A stretch of DNA of 15,005 nt from an uncultured Oscillibacter sp. (GTDB lineage: Bacteria > Bacillota > Clostridia > Oscillospirales > Oscillospiraceae): assembly GCA_910585385.1 (NCBI GenBank), contig CAJUDV010000045.1, forward strand, positions 1 through 15,005, written 5' to 3'. Positions 5,462 through 11,312 of the stretch are shown one piece after another (position 1 is the first letter of the stretch; each line of letters begins with the position of its first letter). The translations under genes and the position numbers were made by a program. The notes under the pieces were generated by a model that saw nothing but the letters and a program-made list of their open reading frames with translations, searched no databases and was not told the origin of the DNA.

Positions 5462-5567
5462 ACAAGAATCTTGTTGATATGGACATACTATCACAAGAAA
5501 TTTGTAAAGTCAAGAGCTGTTTTACAAGTTTCTTGTAAAATTTTATTGACGGTAACAAGAAATTGGG
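5462..5567. promoter_or_regulatory. Four repressor operators with exact 31-bp period
   Basis: ACAAG-N3-CTTGT palindromes start at 5462 (ACAAGAATCTTGT, perfect), 5493 (ACAAGAAATTTGT, one mismatch), 5524 (ACAAGTTTCTTGT, perfect, extended to 9-bp arms) and 5555 (ACAAGAAATTGGG, half site). Each start is exactly 31 bp from the next, about three helical turns, so all sites face one side of the DNA. Sites 2 and 4 fall inside the -35/-10 spacers of two divergent promoters. The likely ligand is the XRE-S24 repressor encoded immediately downstream. Confidence 0.8.
5485..5513 (-). promoter_or_regulatory. Leftward promoter facing the tRNA-Tyr terminator
   Basis: Minus strand TTGACT (plus 5513-5508), 17 bp, TAGTAT (5490-5485). 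Operator 2 fills the spacer and operator 1 covers the expected start near 5478. No credible gene lies downstream on this strand before the bidirectional terminator at 5161-5216. Confidence 0.65.
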
Positions 5568-5574
5568 GTACACT
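5546..5574 (+). promoter_or_regulatory. Promoter of the XRE-S24 repressor gene
   Basis: TTGACG (5546-5551), 17 bp, TACACT (5569-5574), with operator 4 within the spacer and operator 3 just upstream of the -35. This arrangement predicts negative autoregulation. The start would be near 5581, about 25 nt before the ATG. Confidence 0.75.
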
Positions 5575-5605
5575 GTTATTATCAATCGACGGGGAGGGCG
5601 CGGCG

Positions 5606-6358
5606 ATGCGGTTTGGTGAGCGGATGCGGGCGCGGCGGGAGGAGCTGGGGATCTCCCGGGCGCAGCTGGCGGCAATGATGGGGATCTCCGGGTCCGCCGT
5701 GGGGAATTACGAGGGCGGCGTCAGCTTTCCAAAGGAGGAGGTGCTGCTGCGGCTGTTCGACTGTCTGGAGACGGACCCCAACACCCTCTTTCAGGACAGC
5801 TTCCGCGGCGGCGGCCAGGTGCTGAACCGGAGTGAGCGGCAGCTGCTGGAGCAGTACCGGGGGCTGTCTCTCCGAGGGCGGGAGTCGGTGCGCTCCGTGG
5901 TGGAGACGCTGTGCGCCTATCGGGACGAGGTGGAGAGCGGCCCCGCGGAGGCGGAGCCCCGGGTGATTCCCCTGTACCGGTCTCCCGCGGCGGCGGGATA
6001 CGCCGCGCCGGTGTTTGGGGAGGACTTCGACTATCTGGAGCTCTCGGGAGACGTGCCCCTCTCGGCGGAGTTCGCCGTGCGCATCCAGGGGGACTCCATG
6101 TCGCCCTACATTCAGGACGGGTCTGTGGCCTACGTAAACCGGGACCCCCTGCGCTTTGGAGACGTGGGAATCTTCTGCGTGGATGGGGACATTCTCTGCA
6201 AACAGTACTACAAGGACCCGGCGGGAACTGTGTATCTCTTTTCCCTGAACCGGGCCCGGGCCGATGCCGACGTGGTGTTCACCTCCGGCAGCGGGCGGAC
6301 GCTGGCCTGCTTCGGGCGGGTGATCCTCCACGCGCCGCCTCTGCCGGGGCGGGAATAG
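5606..6358 (+). CDS. XRE-family repressor with S24 (LexA/CI-like) peptidase domain
   Basis: A 250-aa protein. The start at ATG 5606 was chosen over a 60-codon longer frame because GGGGAGGG lies 7 nt upstream, the promoter starts at about 5581 and the HTH begins at residue 2. Residues 3-60 are an XRE helix-turn-helix (SRAQLAAMMGISGSAVGNYE). Residues 118-242 form the S24 domain: candidate Ala-Gly cleavage bond at 130-131, catalytic Ser164 in GDSMSP and Lys199 in ILCKQYY. All residues for RecA-stimulated self-cleavage are present, so it may be a stress- or DNA-damage-responsive switch. No integrase or phage structural genes are nearby. It most likely binds the four palindromes upstream and represses itself and the divergent promoter. 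Confidence 0.93.
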   Translation: MRFGERMRARREELGISRAQLAAMMGISGSAVGNYEGGVSFPKEEVLLRLFDCLETDPNTLFQDSFRGGGQVLNRSERQLLEQYRGLSLRGRESVRSVVETLCAYRDEVESGPAEAEPRVIPLYRSPAAAGYAAPVFGEDFDYLELSGDVPLSAEFAVRIQGDSMSPYIQDGSVAYVNRDPLRFGDVGIFCVDGDILCKQYYKDPAGTVYLFSLNRARADADVVFTSGSGRTLACFGRVILHAPPLPGRE

Positions 6359-6382
6359 AGGCCGCCGGCGGCTGGAAAAATA

Positions 6383-6412
6383 GCGCGGGACCGGTTTTGG
6401 TCCCGTGCTTTA
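6383..6412 (+). terminator. Weak terminator-like hairpin after the repressor gene
   Basis: GCGCGGGACC (6383-6392), loop GGTTTT, GGTCCCGTGC (6399-6408), then TTTAA. The T-run is short, so it may attenuate rather than end transcription into the DUF1905 gene. Confidence 0.5.
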
Positions 6413-6427
6413 AGCGTGGAGGAACGT

Positions 6428-6709
6428 ATGCGGGAGATCTATGAATTTGACGCGGAGATCCATGAGGTTCGGGAAAGCGGCGGCGCGTATGTCATCTTTC
6501 CCTGGGACATCCGGCGGGAGTTCGGCGCCGGACGGGTGAAGGTCAGCGTTTTGTTTGACGGGATCGCCTATGACGGCAGCATTGTCAACATGGGCGTGAA
6601 AAACCAGCAGGGAGACATCTGCTATATCATTGGGATTCTGCGGTCCATCCGAAAGGCCCTGGGAAAAAACGGCGGAGACACGGTTCATGTGGTCGTCCGG
6701 AAGCGGTAA
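6428..6709 (+). CDS. DUF1905-family small protein
   Basis: A 93-aa protein. ATG 6428 was chosen over an in-frame GTG 12 nt upstream because GTG falls on the GGAGG site (6418-6422), which is well placed for the ATG. The pattern matches DUF1905: an N-terminal strand (YEFDAEIHEV), then AYVIFPWDIRREFG, KVSVLFDGIAYDGSI, the central turn, and a C-terminal IRKALGKNGGDTVHVVV. This small beta-barrel-like domain occurs alone or with YdeI-type domains and has no settled biochemical role. It follows the S24 repressor by 69 nt with only a weak hairpin between, so they may be partly cotranscribed. Confidence 0.88.
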   Translation: MREIYEFDAEIHEVRESGGAYVIFPWDIRREFGAGRVKVSVLFDGIAYDGSIVNMGVKNQQGDICYIIGILRSIRKALGKNGGDTVHVVVRKR

Positions 6710-6731
6710 ACAGCCAGGTATTTTATGCGCC

Positions 6732-6783
6732 AAAAAGAGCTTGCCTGAAAGCGGAGTGCTCCCGCCTCAGGCAAGCTCTTTTT
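6732..6783. terminator. Bidirectional terminator between convergent genes
   Basis: A 17-bp stem (6732-6748 with 6767-6783) and 18-nt loop, with A5 at one end and T5 at the other. It serves the DUF1905 gene on the plus strand and the MscS-type gene on the minus strand. Confidence 0.92.
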
Positions 6784-6800
6784 CTGTTTTCCCAATTCCC

Positions 6801-7622
6801 TCAAGGCTTGTCCCCCAGAATGTGGACGTCCAGATGGTCATAGGGGATCTCCACCCCGGCCTCGCCGAAAGCTGTCCGCAGGTTTTCCGCCAGGGCAAAG
6901 TGGACCTCCCAGTAGTCCTTCTCCGCCGCCCAGCAGTACACCGTGTACTCAATGCCGCTGCCGCCGTAGGCCGAGAGGCGCACGGCGGGGGCCGGATCCT
7001 CCAGAATGTTCTCCGTGGCCGCCAGGGCCTTCCGGCAGGCGGCTTTTACGGTCTCGGTAGGCGCGTCGTAGGAGGCGGAAAGCCTCCAGGCGACCCGCCG
7101 CCTCCCCAGAGCGGTGTAGTTGGTCATCTGGGAATCCGCCAGGGACTTGTTGGGCAGCATCACCAGCAGGCCGTCGGGCGTCACCAGCTTGGTGTAGTTC
7201 AGGGTGATCTCCTCCACAGTCCCGGCGGTGCCGGAAGCCTCGATATAATCCCCGATGGCAAAGGGGTGGGCGGAGAGGATCACCAGGCCGCCGGCCACGT
7301 TGGCCAGCACATCCTCCGCCGCCAGCGTGACCCCCAGGGAGGCCACGGACAGCAGCGCCACCAGAGAGGTCATGTCAATGCCCAGGCTGCCGATTACAAT
7401 GATGGCGGACAGCAGGTACATCACCAGCCGGATGCCGGACAGCAGGTACTTCCGCACCCGGTCATCCAGCTTGGAGGCGGACAGAAGGCGGCGGGCCACC
7501 TTCATCAGCAGCCGGATGACCACCAGGCAGATCACCATCATGGCCAGGGCGGTCAGGATGTCTCCCACGGATACCTTCCCCACAGAGGCGGACAGCACAC
7601 CCGCCAGATCGATGTTTCCCAC
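6801..7622 (-). CDS. MscS-family small-conductance mechanosensitive channel
   Basis: A 273-aa protein starting at GTG (7620-7622), chosen because GAGAGGAGG lies about 7 nt upstream; an ATG at 7653-7655 has no such site and would overlap the thioesterase gene by 17 nt. Three membrane helices are visible: about 20-41, 62-83 and the pore helix TM3 from 86 (SLVALLSVASLGVTLAAEDV), Gly/Ala-rich as in MscS. The beta domain begins with HPFAIGDYIE and includes VMLPNKSLADSQMTNY, a family hallmark; the C-terminal alpha/beta domain follows. At 273 aa it is close to E. coli MscS (286). It opens under membrane tension to release solutes on hypo-osmotic shock. It is cotranscribed 16 nt after the thioesterase gene. 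Confidence 0.95.
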   Translation of the reverse strand: MGNIDLAGVLSASVGKVSVGDILTALAMMVICLVVIRLLMKVARRLLSASKLDDRVRKYLLSGIRLVMYLLSAIIVIGSLGIDMTSLVALLSVASLGVTLAAEDVLANVAGGLVILSAHPFAIGDYIEASGTAGTVEEITLNYTKLVTPDGLLVMLPNKSLADSQMTNYTALGRRRVAWRLSASYDAPTETVKAACRKALAATENILEDPAPAVRLSAYGGSGIEYTVYCWAAEKDYWEVHFALAENLRTAFGEAGVEIPYDHLDVHILGDKP

Positions 7623-7638
7623 AGGGCTTCCTCCTCTC

Positions 7639-8091
7639 TCAGGCGCCGCCGCCATCCGGGAGGCGGGGTTCCCTGGCCCGCTGTTCCAGCAGCGCCGGAT
7701 CTACACAGAAGAAGGTGAACTCCCCGGTGGCCAGCAGCGCGCCGTCCTCCCCGGTGATGTCCACCTCCGCCAGGCAGGTGGATTTTCCCCGGTGCCGGAC
7801 GCGGCCCTCTGCCCGCACGGCGCCCGCCCCCTGATTGCGCAGGAAGTGGAGGGAGCTTGTCTGGGTGACATAGAACCGTCCGTCGGTATGGACGGCCACG
7901 CCGGCGGCGTTGTCCGCCATGGTGTACAGCGCGCCGCCGTGAACCATGCCGAAGGGATTCATGCTCTCCGGCCGGATGTCCATCCGGAACACGGCCCGGT
8001 CCTGCCGGACAGATTCCAGCTCCATGTGGTTGTGGTGCATAAAGGCGTTGCGGGCCAGGCGCTCCCGGGTCCGTTCCAGCAAATTGTCCAT
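7639..8091 (-). CDS. PaaI-family hotdog-fold acyl-CoA thioesterase
   Basis: A 150-aa protein. ATG 8089-8091 was chosen over a 39-codon longer frame because AAGAGGA lies just upstream and the family normally has about 130-150 residues. The hallmark NPFGMVHGGALYTMAD (45-60) holds HGG at 51-53 and Asp60, matching PaaI/YbgC-like hotdog enzymes. The strands VTQTSSLHFLR and the C-terminal ATGEFTFFCV complete the fold. It probably hydrolyses an aromatic or short acyl-CoA; the substrate cannot be read from sequence. It is the first gene of a two-gene minus-strand unit with the MscS-type channel, an association with no obvious functional link. Confidence 0.93.
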   Translation of the reverse strand: MDNLLERTRERLARNAFMHHNHMELESVRQDRAVFRMDIRPESMNPFGMVHGGALYTMADNAAGVAVHTDGRFYVTQTSSLHFLRNQGAGAVRAEGRVRHRGKSTCLAEVDITGEDGALLATGEFTFFCVDPALLEQRAREPRLPDGGGA

Positions 8092-8126
8092 GGCGGTCCT
8101 CTTTTCTCTATCATCGGTTTTTCCAT

Positions 8127-8155
8127 AGTATATCACGGCCGTTCCCACTTTTCCA
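8127..8155 (-). promoter_or_regulatory. Promoter of the thioesterase-channel unit
   Basis: Minus strand TGGAAA (plus 8155-8150), 17 bp, TATACT (8132-8127), preceded by TGA as an extended -10 (TGATATACT). The weak -35 is compensated by the TG motif. Confidence 0.65.
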
Positions 8156-8173
8156 CGTTTTTTCAAAAAGCCG

Positions 8174-8223
8174 TTGACAAGTCCCGCAAAGCGTAGTATC
8201 ATGAACATATGAACAGTCGTTCA
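8174..8223 (+). promoter_or_regulatory. Promoter and ArsR/SmtB-type operator of the metal operon
   Basis: TTGACA (8174-8179), 17 bp, TATCAT (8197-8202): near-consensus sigma-A. The operator TGAACAGTCGTTCA (8210-8223) is a perfect inverted repeat with the TGAA-N6-TTCA spacing typical of CzrA/CadC/SmtB sites and covers the expected start point. ATGAAC is also repeated at 8201 and 8209. Confidence 0.88.
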
Positions 8224-8248
8224 ATTATTCAAACGAGAGGAGGCGCCC

Positions 8249-8611
8249 ATGGAGGACCGTTACAATGTGGAGTGCTGCGACTTCATTCACGCCCACGAGG
8301 AGATTGTGGAAAAGGTGCGGGGCCAGCTGCCGGGGGAGGACACCCTGTACGACCTGACGGAGCTGTTCCGGATCTTCGGCGACTCCACCCGCATCCGGAT
8401 TCTGTATGTCCTGTTTGAGGCGGAGATGTGCGTGTGCGACATTGCGTCGCTGCTGGGCATGACCCAGTCGGCCATCTCCCACCAGCTGCGGGCCCTGAAA
8501 AACGCCCGGCTGGTGAAGTCCCGGCGGGAGGGCAAGACGGTGTTCTATTCCCTGGCGGATAACCATGTCAAGACCATTATCGACCAGGGATTGGAGCATG
8601 TATCCGAGTAA
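8249..8611 (+). CDS. ArsR/SmtB-family metal-sensing repressor (CadC/CzrA-like)
   Basis: A 120-aa protein with AGAGGAGG 5 nt before the ATG. The winged helix lies at about 35-100 (LFRIFGDSTRIRILYVLFEA; recognition helix MTQSAISHQLRALKNARLV). Two possible metal sites are visible. The alpha-3 type has CVC (Cys61, Cys63) with Cys9/Cys10 near the N-terminus, as in CadC. The alpha-5 type is complete: D104-x-H106-x10-H117-x2-E120, as in CzrA/SmtB. Metal binding should release it from the operator at 8210-8223. It heads the operon for the HMA protein and P1B-2 ATPase, which supports sensing of Zn, Cd or Pb rather than arsenic. Confidence 0.95.
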   Translation: MEDRYNVECCDFIHAHEEIVEKVRGQLPGEDTLYDLTELFRIFGDSTRIRILYVLFEAEMCVCDIASLLGMTQSAISHQLRALKNARLVKSRREGKTVFYSLADNHVKTIIDQGLEHVSE

Positions 8612-8648
8612 ATCCCCTGCAAAATATAACTTTTTGGAGGAAATGACT

Positions 8649-8867
8649 ATGAAAAAGCGTTACAATCTCACCGACCTGGACTGCGCCAACTGCGCCGCGA
8701 AGATGGAAACCGCCATCAAGAAGATTGACGGCGTAAACGACGCCACGGTCAGCTTCATGGCGCAGAAAATGACCATTGACGCCGATGACGGGCGGTTTGA
8801 CGACATCATGAAGGAAGTTGTAGCCGTGTGCAAAAAGGTGGAGCCGGACTGCGTTATCAACCTCTAA
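8649..8867 (+). CDS. Free-standing HMA heavy-metal-binding protein
   Basis: A 72-aa single-domain protein. ATG 8649 was chosen over ATG 8643 because GGAGG (8636-8640) is 8 nt away from the former but only 2 from the latter. The ferredoxin-like HMA motif LDCANCAAKME carries Cys12 and Cys15 with a preceding Asp11, the DCxxC form found at the N-terminus of Zn/Cd ATPases. Additional Cys61 and Cys68 lie near the C-terminus. The neighbouring ATPase has no HMA domain of its own, so this looks like the detached metal-binding domain acting as a soluble donor or sensor subunit. A general copper-chaperone role is less likely given the DCxxC motif and the operon. Confidence 0.95.
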   Translation: MKKRYNLTDLDCANCAAKMETAIKKIDGVNDATVSFMAQKMTIDADDGRFDDIMKEVVAVCKKVEPDCVINL

Positions 8868-8873
8868 GGTCAA

Positions 8874-8899
8874 GGGCCCGCCTGCCGGCGGGCCCTTTT
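8874..8899 (+). terminator. Intrinsic terminator between HMA gene and ATPase gene
   Basis: GGGCCCGCC (8874-8882), loop TGCC, GGCGGGCCC (8887-8895), T4. It is strong in stem, short in T-run. Placed inside the operon it should lower ATPase expression relative to repressor and HMA protein unless relieved. Confidence 0.8.
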
Positions 8900-8915
8900 G
8901 AAAGTACAAAAGTAA

Positions 8916-8986
8916 GCTCCCCGCCCTAACGAAGCACAGGGAGCCTACAAACACGGCACGGGCGGCTGGCCACCCGCTATGCCGCC
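8916..8986 (+). other. Structured leader before the P1B ATPase gene
   Basis: Between the terminator and the ATPase ribosome site are two possible hairpins: GCTCCC (8916-8921) with GGGAGC (8939-8944), and GGCGGC (8961-8966) with GCCGCC (8981-8986). No clear promoter is visible. I do not recognise a known riboswitch class. Confidence 0.4.
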
Positions 8987-9049
8987 TCCAGTATAGCAGA
9001 GCCAAAGGAGAAAATCAAGAAAAACCGGACATTTAAGGAGGCGTTTCCC

Positions 9050-10972
9050 ATGAAAAACCTCACCCGCAAACAGCGGAAAATGCTCATCAGAATCATTGCC
9101 TCGGCGGCGCTGCTGGCCGCCGTCAAGCTCCTGCCCGTGGCGGACGGCCCCCTCAGCCGGATCGCCTGGGTCCTCTACTTAGTCCCCTACGGAATCATCG
9201 GCTGGGATGTGCTCTATAAGGCCCTCCGCAACATCCGAAACGGACAGATCTTTGACGAGAACTTTCTTATGGCCCTGGCCACCGTGGGGGCCTTCGGCAC
9301 CGGCGAATACGCCGAGGCCGTATTCGTCATGCTCTTCTACCAGGTGGGGGAGCTGTTCCAGGACTACGCCGTGGGCAAATCCCGCCAGTCCATCGCCGCC
9401 CTGATGGACATCCGCCCGGACACCGCGAATCTGGAGCGTGAGGACGGCTCTTTGGAGGAGGTGGACCCGGAGGACGTGGAGGTGGGCGCCGTTGTGGTGG
9501 TAAAGCCCGGCGAGCGGGTGCCCCTGGACGGCGTGGTGCTGGAGGGCTTCTCTGCCCTGGATACCGCCGCCCTCACCGGCGAGTCCGCCCCCCGGGACGT
9601 TGGCCCCGGGGACGACGTCATCAGCGGCTGCGTGAACCAGTCGGGCCTTCTGCGGGTGCGGGTCGCCAAGCCCTGCCAGGAGTCCACCGTCTCCAAAATC
9701 CTGGATCTGGTGGAGAACGCCGGGGAGAAGAAGGCCGCCAGCGAAAACTTCATCACCCGCTTCGCCCGGTACTACACCCCCTGCGTCACCCTGGCGGCTC
9801 TGGCGCTGTTTCTGCTGCCCACCATCGCCCTGGCGGTGGTGCCGGCGTCCTCCCAGCCCGCCTTTTTGTCCGGGACGGCGTGGACCGGCTGGCTCCACCG
9901 GGCGCTGATCTTCCTGGTGATCTCCTGCCCCTGCGCCCTGGTGATCTCCGTCCCCCTGAGCTTTTTCGGCGGCATCGGCGGAGCCAGCAAGTGCGGCATT
10001 CTGGTGAAGGGCAGCAACTATCTGGAGCTCCTCTCCAAGACGGAGACGGTGGTCTTCGACAAGACCGGCACCCTGACAAAGGGCTCCTTTGCCGTCACCG
10101 CCCTGCACCCCGCCGGGGATTTCCCGGAGCGGACCCTGCTGGAATACGCGGCTCTGGCGGAGAGCTGGTCCAGCCACCCCATCTCCCTCTCCCTCCGCAA
10201 GGCGTGGGGAGAAGAGGCCGGCGCCGGCCGGGTCACGGACGTGGAGGAGATCGCCGGACACGGCGTCGCCGCCCGGGTGGACGGCAGGGCCGTCCTTGCC
10301 GGCAACAGCCGCCTGATAGAGAGAGAGGGCGTTTGCTGCGAGCGCTGCGGCCTGCCGGGGACCATTGTCCACGTGGCGGTGGACGGCGCTTACGCCGGCC
10401 ACATCCTCATCTCCGACCTGCCGAAGCCCGAGGCCAAAACCCTGTCGGAGGGTTTGAAGGCCGCCGGAGTGAAACGGACGGTTATGCTCACGGGGGACAC
10501 CGAGGCCACCGCCAAATCCGTGGCCGGGGACCTGGGGCTGGACGAGTACCACGCCCAGCTGCTTCCGGCGGACAAAGTGGCCCAGGTGGAGCGGCTGTTG
10601 GAGGCCAAGACCCCAGGGGCGGTGCTGGCCTTTGTGGGAGACGGCATTAACGACGCGCCGGTGCTGACCCGGGCGGATGTGGGCATTGCCATGGGCGCCC
10701 TGGGGTCCGACGCCGCCATCGAGGCCGCCGACGTGGTTCTCATGGACGACAACCCCGCAAAGATTGTCACCGCCATGCGGATCTCCCGGAAGACCCTGCG
10801 GATTGTGAAGCAGAACATCTGGTTTGCCCTGGGGGTCAAATTCGCGGTGCTGATCCTGGGGTTCTTCGGCATGGCGTCTATGTGGGCGGCGGTGTTCGCG
10901 GACGTGGGCGTGGCTTTCCTGGCCATTCTCAACGCCACCCGGTGCCTGCGGGTAAACGAGTTCGGAAAATAG
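9050..10972 (+). CDS. cadA: P1B-2-type Zn/Cd/Pb-exporting ATPase
   Basis: A 640-aa protein with TAAGGAGG 8 nt before the ATG. Motifs in order: actuator-domain TGES (176-179), membrane metal site CPC (293-295) in SCPCALVIS, phosphorylation Asp337 in DKTGTLT, SHP His-Pro (376-377), hinge GDGINDAP (530-537), then Lys597 (GVKFAV) and Asp618 (ADVGVA) in the last helices. The Lys/Asp pair, 21 residues apart as in ZntA, together with CPC defines the P1B-2 class that exports Zn(II), Cd(II) and Pb(II). There is no N-terminal HMA domain; a separate HMA protein is encoded just upstream. A Cys cluster in the nucleotide-binding domain (Cys429, 430, 433) is unusual and may be incidental. Regulation is by the upstream ArsR-family protein and possibly by the intervening terminator. 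Confidence 0.97.
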   Translation: MKNLTRKQRKMLIRIIASAALLAAVKLLPVADGPLSRIAWVLYLVPYGIIGWDVLYKALRNIRNGQIFDENFLMALATVGAFGTGEYAEAVFVMLFYQVGELFQDYAVGKSRQSIAALMDIRPDTANLEREDGSLEEVDPEDVEVGAVVVVKPGERVPLDGVVLEGFSALDTAALTGESAPRDVGPGDDVISGCVNQSGLLRVRVAKPCQESTVSKILDLVENAGEKKAASENFITRFARYYTPCVTLAALALFLLPTIALAVVPASSQPAFLSGTAWTGWLHRALIFLVISCPCALVISVPLSFFGGIGGASKCGILVKGSNYLELLSKTETVVFDKTGTLTKGSFAVTALHPAGDFPERTLLEYAALAESWSSHPISLSLRKAWGEEAGAGRVTDVEEIAGHGVAARVDGRAVLAGNSRLIEREGVCCERCGLPGTIVHVAVDGAYAGHILISDLPKPEAKTLSEGLKAAGVKRTVMLTGDTEATAKSVAGDLGLDEYHAQLLPADKVAQVERLLEAKTPGAVLAFVGDGINDAPVLTRADVGIAMGALGSDAAIEAADVVLMDDNPAKIVTAMRISRKTLRIVKQNIWFALGVKFAVLILGFFGMASMWAAVFADVGVAFLAILNATRCLRVNEFGK

Positions 10973-10979
10973 AGGATAC

Positions 10980-11025
10980 CGTCCCGCGGAGAGCCCGGCC
11001 GCTCCTCCGCGGGACGATAATTTTT
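10980..11025 (+). terminator. Terminator of the metal-resistance operon
   Basis: A 12-bp stem (10980-10991 with 11005-11016), 13-nt loop, then ATAATTTTT. Confidence 0.9.
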
Positions 11026-11035
11026 CTTTTGGGGC

Positions 11036-11064
11036 TTGCATTCCCGGCGGCGATATGCTAAGAT
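11036..11064 (+). promoter_or_regulatory. Promoter of tRNA-Thr(CGT)
   Basis: TTGCAT (11036-11041), 17 bp, TAAGAT (11059-11064) with TGC immediately before it. All three tRNA promoters in the window share TGC-TAWRAT. Confidence 0.7.
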
Positions 11065-11081
11065 ACTAAAGCAACAGATTT

Positions 11082-11157
11082 GCTAGTGTAGCTCAGTCGG
11101 TAGAGCAGCTGATTCGTAATCAGCAGGTCAGGTGTTCGAGTCACCCCACTAGCTCCA
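11082..11157 (+). tRNA. tRNA-Thr (anticodon CGT)
   Basis: GCTAGTG pairs with CACTAGC (11147-11153), discriminator T, CCA 11155-11157. Anticodon CGT is at 11115-11117. D-arm and anticodon arm are almost identical to the TGT isoacceptor at 5001, but acceptor and T-arm differ. Confidence 0.96.
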
Positions 11158-11186
11158 GCTTAGGAATTCCCCTTGCCGTACCGTTT

Positions 11187-11211
11187 CCCGCCTTTGGCGG
11201 GAGGCTCCGCC
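11187..11211 (+). other. Alternative hairpins after tRNA-Thr(CGT)
   Basis: CCCGCC-TTT-GGCGGG (11187-11201) and GGCGG...CCGCC (11196-11211) share one arm, so they exclude each other. A weak T-rich tail follows at about 11221-11228. This may end the tRNA transcript, but it is not a classical terminator, and the 70-nt element seen after the other tRNAs is absent. Confidence 0.4.
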
Positions 11212-11312
11212 GGATGGGGGGTTTCTTTGTGTTACCCTTATTTCCTCCACCGGAGTCCGGCGGGGACAATTTCCGTAAAAAATGTGCTTGACTGTATCAA
11301 AGGAGGGGCCAT

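Noticed and set aside
5353..5567. CRISPR array
   Set aside because: The hairpin units are only three and nearly abutting, and the 31-bp-spaced motifs are 13-bp palindromes over promoters. There are no cas genes.
5426..5605. Longer N-terminal start for the XRE-S24 repressor
   Set aside because: The extra 60 codons run through operators and the promoter, and the HTH starts right after the ATG at 5606.
9179..11041. A 620-aa open frame on the strand opposite the P1B ATPase
   Set aside because: It is rich in Gly, His and Gln with no domain, a typical mirror frame of a GC-rich gene; the plus-strand ATPase is complete with every motif.
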